From positions 1-64,000 of the forward strand of contig NZ_AUXT01000183.1 in assembly GCF_001625595.1 (NCBI RefSeq): a stretch of DNA of 64,000 nucleotides, read 5' to 3'. Positions 51,910 to 60,685 of the stretch are shown one piece after another. The translations under genes were made by a program, and so were the position numbers. Under the pieces are notes generated by a model, which searched no databases, was not told the DNA's origin, and worked only from the letters and a program-made list of their open reading frames with translations. Each line of letters starts with the position of its first letter. Within the stretch, counting starts at the first letter, position 1. Origin of the DNA: Pseudoalteromonas luteoviolacea NCIMB 1942 (lineage in GTDB: Bacteria; Pseudomonadota; Gammaproteobacteria; Enterobacterales; Alteromonadaceae).

Positions 51910-52998
51910 TTATAATTCGAATGTTTGAGGAGCTTTCGTGAGGTACTTGCAACCCTGCTCCGTTACGACAATATCTTCTTCAAGGCGAACTCCACCAAAT
52001 CCAGGAATGTAAATACCTGGCTCGATTGTGATGACATTCCCTTGCTTTAAAATATGAGAGACTTTGGGTTTGATAAACGGTTGTTCATGCAGGTTAAGTC
52101 CTAGACCGTGACCTAAGCCTTCACCGGCGAATCGTGCAAATGGGCTACTCGTCAAAACTTGATGTGCCACCTTATTTAAGCTGTCGCAGTCAATTCCAGA
52201 CTTCACACTTTCTAATGCTCGTTGCTGTGCTTGCTGAACAGTATTAAATACGGACGTTTGTTTGGCTGTTGGTGTGCCGAGTACATATGTTCGCGTCATA
52301 TCAGAGCGATACCCATTCACGACCGCACCGAAGTCAACCAATATAAAATCACCTTTTTTCAAACGCCGCTCACTGGGGTTACCATGGGGTAATGCACTGC
52401 GTTCGCCAAATAATAAAATGGTGTCGAATGAAACCCCTTCAGAGCCCTTGCTACGCATTTTGTACTCAAGCTCTAGTGCTAATTCGCGTTCTTGTACACC
52501 TTCTTTTGCAAGCGTCAACATTTCACTCAGTGACTCATCCGCGATTTGTGCGGCTTGCTGGATGTAAGAAATCTCTATTTCGTCCTTAACTTCACGTAAA
52601 GCTTCTACGCACCCTGTCACCCCTCGTAAATTCGAGTAAGGTAACTCAGCAGCAATTACACGCCATTGGTCAACGCTAAAATGAGCAGCCTCAAAGGCAA
52701 CAGCTTCACAATTAGGCAAACAGCGCGCGATACACTGACCAAGTGATTCAGTGTCTCTATCTCTTTGGATCACTTCAATATCACTTGTTTCTTCACATGC
52801 ACGTTCAAAATAACGATAGTCTGTTATTAAATAGGACTCGTGTTTACTCATTAGCAAAGTCGCAGCATTGCCACTGAACCCAGTGAGGTACCGGATGTTT
52901 TGACGGCTAGATATAATCATCATGTCTGCTTGATGCTGCTTCAACGATTGCAGTAACTTGCTCTTTCTTGATTGATAATTAACGTTCAACAGTTTCAC
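51910..52998 (-). CDS. M24-family Xaa-Pro peptidase (second copy)
   Basis: A 362-aa metallopeptidase with the full M24 set: FGAVVNGYRSDMTRTY (two Asp ligands), GEGLGHGLGLNLHE (His), ITIEPGIY (Glu) and GVRLEED (Glu). Overall it resembles Xaa-Pro aminopeptidase/PepQ-like enzymes of Firmicutes type and is distinct from the M24 copy at 45481. It should release proline or hydroxyproline from dipeptides in the cytoplasm. The start is uncertain: GTG at 52998 has poor spacing and TTG at 52989 is better placed. Operator C lies 57-70 bases upstream; the cyclodeaminase-like gene follows on the same transcript. Confidence 0.9.
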   Translation of the reverse strand: MKLLNVNYQSRKSKLLQSLKQHQADMMIISSRQNIRYLTGFSGNAATLLMSKHESYLITDYRYFERACEETSDIEVIQRDRDTESLGQCIARCLPNCEAVAFEAAHFSVDQWRVIAAELPYSNLRGVTGCVEALREVKDEIEISYIQQAAQIADESLSEMLTLAKEGVQERELALELEYKMRSKGSEGVSFDTILLFGERSALPHGNPSERRLKKGDFILVDFGAVVNGYRSDMTRTYVLGTPTAKQTSVFNTVQQAQQRALESVKSGIDCDSLNKVAHQVLTSSPFARFAGEGLGHGLGLNLHEQPFIKPKVSHILKQGNVITIEPGIYIPGFGGVRLEEDIVVTEQGCKYLTKAPQTFEL

Positions 52999-53054
52999 CT
53001 TTCATAAATTAGTGATGGACACTCTCGCGTAGGCTTACTCACTAGAATAAAATA

Positions 53055-53068
53055 TATTGTATACAAAT
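53055..53068. promoter_or_regulatory. GntR-type operator C (TATTGTATACAAAT)
   Basis: Shares the perfect 10-bp core TTGTATACAA with operators A and B (core 53057-53066); one flank differs. It is 57 bases upstream of the second M24 peptidase start. Confidence 0.75.
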
Positions 53069-53586
53069 GAATTTAGCAAGCGAAATACCGTGCGATAGAA
53101 GACTTTAAGGTATGGTGTTACTGAGAAGAAGTTCGTGACATTACTTAAAATGAGAAGGTCAACACTTTTACATTAACCCATTAATTAGCTTAAATAAAAA
53201 TCAACAAAAAATGATGAAGTTTTTTAAATAGCGAAAAGCAGAACCACAATAATGTGAATACAAAAAGATAATAAAGCATAGGCCCCTACTACTAGTCTAA
53301 AAAGTCAGCATATTAATGTACCAACTCAAACTCTTATGAATCCTTTTTCCATATTATCAGTAACACTTTTTATATTTAAGAAATAACACGCTAACAGACT
53401 AATTTTATGAAGAAAATCATCCCCTATAATTTAAATTATAATAATAAATAACAACGTTAAACGACCTCCTTAGCACTTAATACCTGAATGTTTGCATACA
53501 CCGAAAAAATCCATTCATTTGCAAATTCCACTTTCGCTTACTAACGTTAGAAATAGTTAAATTTTACTATCAAGGACTGGCCTAAA
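53069..53586. other. Gene-free AT-rich region
   Basis: About 520 bases between divergent operons. It is strongly AT-rich and I see no open frame, dyad or RNA-like feature worth naming. Confidence 0.5.
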
Positions 53587-55224
53587 ATGAGTATCCAATT
53601 GCGCCATGCTTTCGACTCAGAGAAACTTGTTAACTGCTTAAATGATGCAATAGTCATTGGCCATGTTACACGTTCCACGGCAAAGGTATGGGTAAGAAGT
53701 AAACACTGCGGCAAACATTATGTAGTATTGAGCGATACGCCAATTCAGCCAATAGGCATTAACATTGACTCGCCTGATACTAATACCACTTTGCAAAACG
53801 AATTCGAAACGGGTGGTCAGGGTCAAGTTCGACCAATTGCTTTAGACGATACAACAGACCGCACTCATTGTGTCGAGTTTCAGGGCTTGCAACCCGCAAC
53901 ACGATATTGGGTAGCACTCTTAGCTGACCAATCGGTCCCTGCTCGACGCCATTGGCGCAGCGGTTACGAAATACCAGCTTCATTTAAAACACAAGTAGCT
54001 AATGCTCAATCCCTCGCTTTTGGCTTTTTTAGCTGCCATGACCCCTATAAAAAAGGTCATGGACCTGATGATATTTTTCAAGATATATTGAACAGATTAA
54101 ATGAACTAGGCGGCGACTTTATTATCGCCGGCGGAGATCAGGTCTACGTCGACTCAAGCACCAAAGAATTCGATATATGGCGATGGGTAACCGATAATAA
54201 AGCGCAGTTAAAACCCTACTTTGAAACACAGGACCAAGCGGGCTTAATTAAAGAGCTCAGCTATTTTTATCGGTTTATTTATCGACTATATTGGCAATCA
54301 GCACATTTTCAAAAGTTATTGCGCTCATACCCTACGTATATGATTTGGGATGACCATGAGATTATGGATGGATGGGGCTCACTTACTGAAGAGGAATTGA
54401 GTAATAAGTTAGATACTCTTTTTGAGTGGGAAGACAGTGAATTTAACCTGTTTATCGCACATGCAATGTTTCATGCTGCTGCACAAGTCTACCAAGAGTA
54501 TCAGCATAGCCATAACCCAACGACGCCTTCTCTACCAAACGTACCATTAGCAAACTCTCAGTGGGACTATAGCTTTGCTCATAGCTTAGCGAACTTTTAC
54601 GTATTGGACCAAAGGGGACATCATCAATTTCAAAATCCAGAAGGTTATGATCTATTGGGGCCTAAGCAATTTGCTCGTTTGTCTCAATGGTTCGAAAACA
54701 TACCTAGCTCCGCAAAAGCGATATTCATAGTTTCTCCTGTTCCCGTTGTGCACTGGAGCTGCACCGTTGTGAACATGGCTGACATAGGCTCCTATAAAGA
54801 TGATTTTAGAGACGAATGGGACCATGAGGCAAACCACCAAGAACGCAATGAGTTACTTGATTTAGCTTTCGACGCCTCGCAAAAGCACAAGGTACCAGTG
54901 ATATTTTTGTCCGGCGATGTACACTGTGCGGCATCTTTTAAACTTAAACGCCGTGCAAATAGCGGTACTGTTTATCAATTTACAGCCAGTGGTGTAACAC
55001 GAAAGTCAGCGCCATTTGTCAGCAAAGCCATTTCTTGCGCGCAAGGCACATTGAGCGGCTGCAACGTTTTAACGACGTTTGAGCGACTAGCTTTTAGCAC
55101 TGAAAACAACTTTGGCATCATCAAACTTTTTATGGACGCAGAGCAAACATACCTTGTTGCGGAGCACATTTCTACAACAGACGAAGAAGATGAAATTTTA
55201 ATAAAACAAGTGCGATTAATTTAG
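53587..55224 (+). CDS. PhoD-like metallophosphatase
   Basis: A 545-aa protein of the alkaline-phosphatase D/PhoD metallophosphoesterase family. Motif order is right: FFSCHD, GGDQVYVDS, WDDHEIMDGWG, then a late FLSGDVHCAASFKL. The N-terminal part (about 20-150) is the beta-sandwich typical of the family. There is no signal peptide or Tat motif, unlike secreted PhoD, so it seems cytoplasmic. Substrate and reaction are open (phosphomonoester or phosphodiester). No Pho box is evident upstream. It is a single-gene unit with AAGGA before the start. Confidence 0.87.
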   Translation: MSIQLRHAFDSEKLVNCLNDAIVIGHVTRSTAKVWVRSKHCGKHYVVLSDTPIQPIGINIDSPDTNTTLQNEFETGGQGQVRPIALDDTTDRTHCVEFQGLQPATRYWVALLADQSVPARRHWRSGYEIPASFKTQVANAQSLAFGFFSCHDPYKKGHGPDDIFQDILNRLNELGGDFIIAGGDQVYVDSSTKEFDIWRWVTDNKAQLKPYFETQDQAGLIKELSYFYRFIYRLYWQSAHFQKLLRSYPTYMIWDDHEIMDGWGSLTEEELSNKLDTLFEWEDSEFNLFIAHAMFHAAAQVYQEYQHSHNPTTPSLPNVPLANSQWDYSFAHSLANFYVLDQRGHHQFQNPEGYDLLGPKQFARLSQWFENIPSSAKAIFIVSPVPVVHWSCTVVNMADIGSYKDDFRDEWDHEANHQERNELLDLAFDASQKHKVPVIFLSGDVHCAASFKLKRRANSGTVYQFTASGVTRKSAPFVSKAISCAQGTLSGCNVLTTFERLAFSTENNFGIIKLFMDAEQTYLVAEHISTTDEEDEILIKQVRLI

Positions 55225-55424
55225 TTTTAACCAATTTATTTGTCATTGGATACGGCTTAGGATTAAGCCGTAGTTGCCTACCTTTAACTCTCTTTGTGAA
55301 CACTCATTAACCACAAACCACTTTAAAAGATTACTTTTCAATCAATCAATCCGAATAAACATGCATCATTAAGTGAATTTCTATATCATCCGCCCGATTA
55401 AAAAGAAAACATAGGACAACAAGT

Positions 55425-56678
55425 ATGAGTAATTCACAAGCGGGAGATGCCCGCAGCATGATGCCAGAAGGCCAAGCTCGCTGGACCCAGCATGATACTA
55501 ATTGGGTACTTAGCCTGTTCGGCACCGCTGTTGGCGCAGGCATATTATTTTTGCCTATCAACATCGGCATAGGTGGATTTTGGCCATTACTCATTATGGC
55601 GGTACTCGCATTTCCAATGACTTACCTTGCGCACAGAGGCCTAGCAAGGTTTGTGCTTTCTTCTAAAAACAGCGACTCTGATTTTACCGATGTCGTTGAG
55701 GAACACTTTGGTGCAACAAGTGGTCGATTAATTTCTCTTCTTTATTTTTTCTCTATTTTCCCAATTTTGCTTATTTATGGTGTAGGTTTAACCAACACAG
55801 TAGACAGCTTCATGGTTAACCAAATGGGAATGGAGTCTCTACCAAGGGCTTTACTTTCAGGCGTACTAGTAGCGGGTATGATTGCCATTATGTTAGGTGG
55901 CGAGAAGCTATTGTTGCGTGCATTTGCTATTTTGGTATATCCACTAGTCGGTGTCCTACTATTTTTGTCACTTTATCTTATCCCAAATTGGCAAATCCCA
56001 GCTGTTTCAGCGCCAGACATTGGTTCGCTAAGCGAAACCCTTTGGCTATCTGTTCCAATTATCGTTTTTTCATTTAGCCATGCCGCAGCCATTTCGAGTT
56101 TTGCAAACACTCAGCGCCGCCACTATAAGTCTGAAGCAACAATCAAATCAGAATCCATTTTACGTAATACTGCTTTGATGCTGATTGCGTTTGTACTGCT
56201 ATTTGTATTCTCTTGTATTTTCTCACTTACACCTGAACAAATGGCAGAAGCAAAACAAGCGAACGTATCAGTACTGTCCTATTTGGCAAATGTTTACAAC
56301 AATCCTTTTATTGAAACATTAGGACCTTTAGTCGCGTTTATTGCTATCACCTCTTCATTTTTAGGTCATTTTTTAGGTGCGAGAGAAAGCTTCAATGGCC
56401 TGTTAACTAAGCAAACAAACATCAGTCTCAAAACAGCTGACAAGCTAGGTGTTGTGCTCATGTTTGTTTCTATTTGGGTTTGTGCGGTTATTAACCCTAG
56501 TATTTTAGACATGATGGGCGCGATATCCGGCCCTGTTATCGCATTGATCTTGTTTGTAATGCCAACTATTGCAATATATAAAGTGCCTGCATTACAAAAA
56601 TACAAAGGCAAACTCAGTACTTACTTTGTACTCGCTGTAGGCTTGTTAGCAGTCTCAGCTTTGCTATTCAATATGTAA
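55425..56678 (+). CDS. HAAAP-family amino-acid permease
   Basis: A 417-aa transporter with about eleven membrane helices. It resembles the hydroxy/aromatic amino acid permease group (serine/threonine transporters of the SdaC type): SLFGTAVGAGILFLPINIGIGGFWPL is the hallmark first helix, and HAAAISSFANTQR is in the middle loop. It probably imports serine or threonine by proton or sodium symport. AGGACAACAAGT precedes the ATG. A strong dyad hairpin ends the transcript. No catabolic gene is next to it. Confidence 0.9.
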   Translation: MSNSQAGDARSMMPEGQARWTQHDTNWVLSLFGTAVGAGILFLPINIGIGGFWPLLIMAVLAFPMTYLAHRGLARFVLSSKNSDSDFTDVVEEHFGATSGRLISLLYFFSIFPILLIYGVGLTNTVDSFMVNQMGMESLPRALLSGVLVAGMIAIMLGGEKLLLRAFAILVYPLVGVLLFLSLYLIPNWQIPAVSAPDIGSLSETLWLSVPIIVFSFSHAAAISSFANTQRRHYKSEATIKSESILRNTALMLIAFVLLFVFSCIFSLTPEQMAEAKQANVSVLSYLANVYNNPFIETLGPLVAFIAITSSFLGHFLGARESFNGLLTKQTNISLKTADKLGVVLMFVSIWVCAVINPSILDMMGAISGPVIALILFVMPTIAIYKVPALQKYKGKLSTYFVLAVGLLAVSALLFNM

Positions 56679-56690
56679 ATGCAACTAGAT

Positions 56691-56725
56691 GTGATGTGTG
56701 TTCGAGTTAGTTGAACACACATCAC
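56691..56725. terminator. Bidirectional terminator hairpin
   Basis: A 13-bp inverted repeat (GTGATGTGTGTTC / GAACACACATCAC, 9-base loop) lies between the convergent permease and cyclase genes. Confidence 0.7.
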
Positions 56726-56728
56726 CGT

Positions 56729-57649
56729 TTATTCATCCAACAAAAATGATTGATTTCGGCCGTTACCTTTGGCTTGATAAAGTGCTTTATCGGCGGTTTT
56801 TATCAACTCTTCCACTTTGTCGTAATGACCATATTTACCCACCGCGACACCTGCACTGACAGTCACGACATCAAACCGCGACTTACTATGCGGAATTTCG
56901 AGTCCTTTTATTGCTGCTACAATGGCATTCGCGATCTTCTGAGCGCCTTCTCTATCAGTATTTGGCAGTAATACAGCAAACTCTTCACCTCCGTACCTAA
57001 ATACACTGTCAAGGGGTCTATTTACCATTTTTACTGCTACTTTTGCCACGGCTTTAAGCGCGTCATCGCCTTGCAAATGACCGTAATGATCATTGAAAAA
57101 CTTAAAGTAATCGATATCCAACATTATCACAGAAAGACTCTGCTGCTGGCGTAAATTTTGTTTAAATAGTCTCTGACATTCCATATCAAAATAGCGTCGA
57201 TTGAATACTTCTGTCAGGCCATCAAAGAAGGAGTACTGTTTGAGAATATCCGTTTGTCTTTTGTACTTAAGATGCGTGCGGACTCTATTCACTAAAGTTC
57301 TTGCAACTATTGGCTTACCTAAAAAGTCAACCGCGCCCGCATCCCAGCACAACTCCTGTTGATTTTCATTCGTGTTTGATGTCACAAAAATGATTGGGAT
57401 CTCATTGAGCTCATCCATCGCTTGAATCTTTTTACAAGCTTCTAAGCCGGTCATTCCTTCGAGTATCCAGTCCATTAAAATGAGGTCTGGCGGATTATCT
57501 ATGCAGTGCTTAATAGCATCTTCTGCCGAAAAAACACAGTCAACTTTACACAACCCATCCAAGCAAGCACTCAACACTTTTTGCGTGAGTGAGGAGTCCT
57601 CTACAATTAAAACTGAACTATCGCTGAGGTCATCAATATCCTTAAACAT
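56729..57649 (-). CDS. Response-regulator diguanylate cyclase (REC-GGDEF)
   Basis: A 306-aa protein. The receiver domain (about 10-130) has the acceptor Asp in LILMDWILEG. The GGDEF domain follows (about 135-300); its active loop reads GGEEF (RYGGEEFAVLLPN), a competent variant, with FFDGLTEVFNRRYFD and DYFKFFNDHYGHLQGD upstream. It makes c-di-GMP when phosphorylated. A close kinase is not adjacent. Its ribosome site is weak and the gene is single. Confidence 0.93.
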   Translation of the reverse strand: MFKDIDDLSDSSVLIVEDSSLTQKVLSACLDGLCKVDCVFSAEDAIKHCIDNPPDLILMDWILEGMTGLEACKKIQAMDELNEIPIIFVTSNTNENQQELCWDAGAVDFLGKPIVARTLVNRVRTHLKYKRQTDILKQYSFFDGLTEVFNRRYFDMECQRLFKQNLRQQQSLSVIMLDIDYFKFFNDHYGHLQGDDALKAVAKVAVKMVNRPLDSVFRYGGEEFAVLLPNTDREGAQKIANAIVAAIKGLEIPHSKSRFDVVTVSAGVAVGKYGHYDKVEELIKTADKALYQAKGNGRNQSFLLDE

Positions 57650-57792
57650 ACGGCCCCCAAAAATAATTAAATATATAACTTTGTTTATAGCGAATACTCA
57701 TGCACCTAACAAGTTAAAAAAACTCATGAAGTGCACAAATAAACTACGATAAGCGCTTGTACAAAGTATATTCTTTCTCTTGAATTTAGCGA

Positions 57793-58356
57793 CTAATTTA
57801 ATTCGCTATCTGGCCAAAACTTCGTACCTTTAATTGTTGCTTGCAACGCTAAACCACTCTTTGTCATGGTGTAGACAGACATATCACCATAGTAAAGCTC
57901 TCCCTGCACGGACGCGCCCTTTTCTGACGCCTTCGCCGCAGCATCGGCATTACCACCAAATGTCCAACCGTGTTCAATAAAAGTATCTAGCGCTTTTTGA
58001 GTATGAAACACTAAAACGAGTCTATAGTCTTTCACCCCTAAGCCCAAGCCTACGCCACCTTCGGCCATATTCATGTAGGTAAAATTACCCGTCTTATTAG
58101 TGTGCACCACGCCATATCCTGTACCTGCTGAAACGAGTAGTAAGTTGACATTGGCATTAGAAAACACCGCATATCCCACCGCGGATCTTAATTGGGCCCG
58201 CGTATCAGGCTTTTCGGAATATAACTGTGAAAGCGTTTCATTTTTCATTTTTATGATATCAGATCGTTTTTGCGCGATATCTCCTCCCCCCATCGACGCG
58301 CACCCAGCCAATACCGCTGCAAACCAAAGCACAGTTACTTTAAGCATATATTTCAT
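57793..58356 (-). CDS. YSC84/SYLF-domain lipoprotein
   Basis: A 187-aa lipoprotein with lipobox LAGC (Cys near residue 18). The mature part is a SYLF/YSC84-type domain (DTRAQLRSAVGYAVFSNANVNLLLVSAGTGYGVV; EGGVGLGLGVKDYRLVLVFHT), known for lipid binding. I start at 58356, where AGGAG precedes the ATG. It is probably in the outer membrane or periplasm with a role at the envelope; the substrate is not known. The gene seems monocistronic. Confidence 0.86.
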   Translation of the reverse strand: MKYMLKVTVLWFAAVLAGCASMGGGDIAQKRSDIIKMKNETLSQLYSEKPDTRAQLRSAVGYAVFSNANVNLLLVSAGTGYGVVHTNKTGNFTYMNMAEGGVGLGLGVKDYRLVLVFHTQKALDTFIEHGWTFGGNADAAAKASEKGASVQGELYYGDMSVYTMTKSGLALQATIKGTKFWPDSELN

Positions 58357-58679
58357 AATTTTTCTCCTAATCAGGTACTGTGAACTGCAGGTTGTGCATA
58401 TGCGCACAACAATTGTCGGGGACTATGCACTCACCAAGTTTAGCCCAAGATGAACGAAGCTAAATTAAAATCAAAATGATAGTTGAACGGGCGCGATATT
58501 TACCCAGAGTATATTTCAAGCATTCAATAGCTAGCAGATTATATAACTTACAAAAACTCACAGTTTAAAGCCTTGCCGCAGATGAATCTAAGTGCATAGG
58601 TTTTCAGCTACAGTGAAAGCCAATCATGCTCAGTAATACGTTTTAGGCAATCATTGAAAAAGTAATAAAGTGCTGAAAA

Positions 58680-58709
58680 TAAAAAGGCCGCCTGGGAAGG
58701 GCGGCCTTT
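58680..58709 (-). terminator. Orphan intrinsic terminator between divergent genes
   Basis: AAAGGCCGCC / GGCGGCCTTT (10-bp arms), which on the minus strand is followed by TTTTTATTTT. Both neighbouring genes start outward from this gap, so neither ends here. It could end a short minus-strand transcript starting near 58790, where a TATAAT-like box (GTTATAATATG) occurs. Confidence 0.55.
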
Positions 58710-58937
58710 AACACATCATGGGTAATCATGAAAGGGATAAATGTGAAAACAACTTCATTGTAACCATTGAGTAGTAAATTAAAATCATATTATAACGGTT
58801 ATTTACTTCGTTATTTTCGAACTATTATATTTTCAATGAAGTTAGGTTTCCTTCTGAACACAGCTCCACTATATGAAATTTCTATCGATTTCATTTCTTA
58901 TTACGCATAAAATGACTAAAAAACTCAGTCAATCTCT

Positions 58938-59813
58938 ATGCTACATTTATCACTTGTCACCGCACTGTGGGCATTTTCATTTAGTCTTATTGGCGTTTAC
59001 TTAGCAGGTCAGGTTGATTCTTGGTTTGCAGCAATGAGTCGCGTATTTATCGCGACGCTCATCTTTTTACCATTTATAAAAGTTGGGCAGGTCCCACTGC
59101 AAACAGCTTTAAGGCTCATGCTGATTGGAGCCATCCAAATAGGTGTAATGTACGGATTTTACTACCATTCATTTTTATTTCTTAGTGTCCCTGAGGTATT
59201 GTTATTTACTGTAATGACACCTGTTTACATAGCCTTGATTAATGATTTTTTGAATAAGCGCTTTCAAGCTCACCATATTCTGGTAGCACTTATCGCAACC
59301 TTAGGTGCTATTACTATTCGCTATGAACAAATCAATGAGAAATTTTGGGTTGGCTTATGCTTAGTGCAAGGTGCCAATTTGTGCTTCGCACTTGGTCAAG
59401 TGCTCTACAAACGATTAATTCAACATTCATCCATATCACAACATAGCAGTTTTGGCTTTTTCTTTATTGGTGCACTGATTGTCTCTGGCGCAGGCTTTAT
59501 GTTATTTGGTGATAGTAATAAGCTCCCTACAACCACCAAGCAATGGGGGATTTTACTGTATCTGGGTCTCGTAGCATCAGGGCTTGGGTATTTTCTTTGG
59601 AATAAAGGCGCAACTTTGGTATCAGTTGGTACATTGGCAGCAATGAATAATGTGCTGGTACCAGCTGGAATTTTGGTTAACTTGGTTATTTGGAACAGAG
59701 AAACCAGTTTAGAGAAACTGGCTATTGGCAGTGTAATTATTTTCTTTGCTCTGTATCTGGATAGATATTTTGAAGCCAAACATTCTAAGACTCAGACATT
59801 CGAAAACGAGTAA
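58938..59813 (+). CDS. EamA/DMT-superfamily transporter
   Basis: A 291-aa protein with ten predicted membrane helices, two five-helix EamA halves (TALWAFSFSLIGVYLAG in the first, YLGLVASGLGYFLWNKGA in the second). The usual substrates are amino acids, sugars or metabolites by export or import; nothing local specifies one. It stands alone on the plus strand. Confidence 0.9.
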   Translation: MLHLSLVTALWAFSFSLIGVYLAGQVDSWFAAMSRVFIATLIFLPFIKVGQVPLQTALRLMLIGAIQIGVMYGFYYHSFLFLSVPEVLLFTVMTPVYIALINDFLNKRFQAHHILVALIATLGAITIRYEQINEKFWVGLCLVQGANLCFALGQVLYKRLIQHSSISQHSSFGFFFIGALIVSGAGFMLFGDSNKLPTTTKQWGILLYLGLVASGLGYFLWNKGATLVSVGTLAAMNNVLVPAGILVNLVIWNRETSLEKLAIGSVIIFFALYLDRYFEAKHSKTQTFENE

Positions 59814-59845
59814 TAACTAGAGGCCACAAGCAAACATGAGGCCTC

Positions 59846-60269
59846 TCAACCTAACAGCTTTAGAAATTTGATTTTACTATCTGTTCCATCATTGACAGGG
59901 TTGCAAGCCACAATGTGATAATTATTTTTTAAAAGCATCATAAGCATAGATTTAAACTTATTCATGGACTTCACAGATATAAATTCATAGCCCTGCTCTA
60001 GACACCACCTTTCTTGTTCATTCAGTAATGATTGCGCAATGCCACTACCGCGATACTCAGGTATTACAGCACCTAACCAACTATAAAAGTGCTGTGTCGA
60101 TTTCTCGTAGCCTAGTTTATACGCAACAGGCTTTCCATTTACCTTAGCAACCAACAGCAACGAGCGACGGTTTTGTAGACGTGCAACTATCGTATCTTTA
60201 GATTTAAGGAATTTGTTGTTCTATCTCAGACAGCTCGTCTAGCGTGCCTTGTTCAACCAAATACTGCAC
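59846..60269 (-). pseudogene. GNAT acetyltransferase, broken near its start
   Basis: The intact part (59846-60160 and the frame behind it) encodes a GNAT C-terminal core: GAVIPEYRGSGIAQSLLNEQE (acetyl-CoA loop) and EFISVKSMNKFKSMLMMLLKNN. The N-terminal piece, starting GTG at 60269 (QYLVEQGTLDELSEIEQQIP), is in another frame and ends at a stop. Joined, the two read as one typical small GNAT. A deletion or frameshift at about 60208, where CCTTAAATCT replaces a longer spacer, breaks the gene, so it is probably inactive. Confidence 0.7.
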
Positions 60270-60685
60270 TTTGCTGTGACCCCCTTAGGTGTATTTATCA
60301 GTAACTCGTTAGATCTTTTTTAAAACTATTTGTCGGTAAAATAGTTTATTTTTTGAATGATGGTTGCTATTTCCCGATAGAAAAATTATAGCGATACTTT
60401 TCAACATATTATACATCATTACTCAATATTTTTTTAACCGCAAGGTCTAAAAACAACTGATGAAAAGCCCAATAATCTGACTATTTATCAAACCAAAAAA
60501 ACGCGAAACAGTTAACCTAATGTAAAAAACCTTTGACAAAGTACATTTTACAACCAATTATTAAAACGTTCCAATAAATAATAACAGTGACAACGACACA
60601 AAAAATATGAGTTAAGCAAGAAAGAACTTATTGGAACATCAGGCAAATTCGAATAATTTTTGGAACGATACAAGGTTGCGTAAAA
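60270..60685. other. Gene-free AT-rich region
   Basis: About 415 bases with no open frame. A 9-bp hairpin (AAACTATTT / AAATAGTTT, 60323-60347) followed by T's is the only notable element. Confidence 0.45.
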
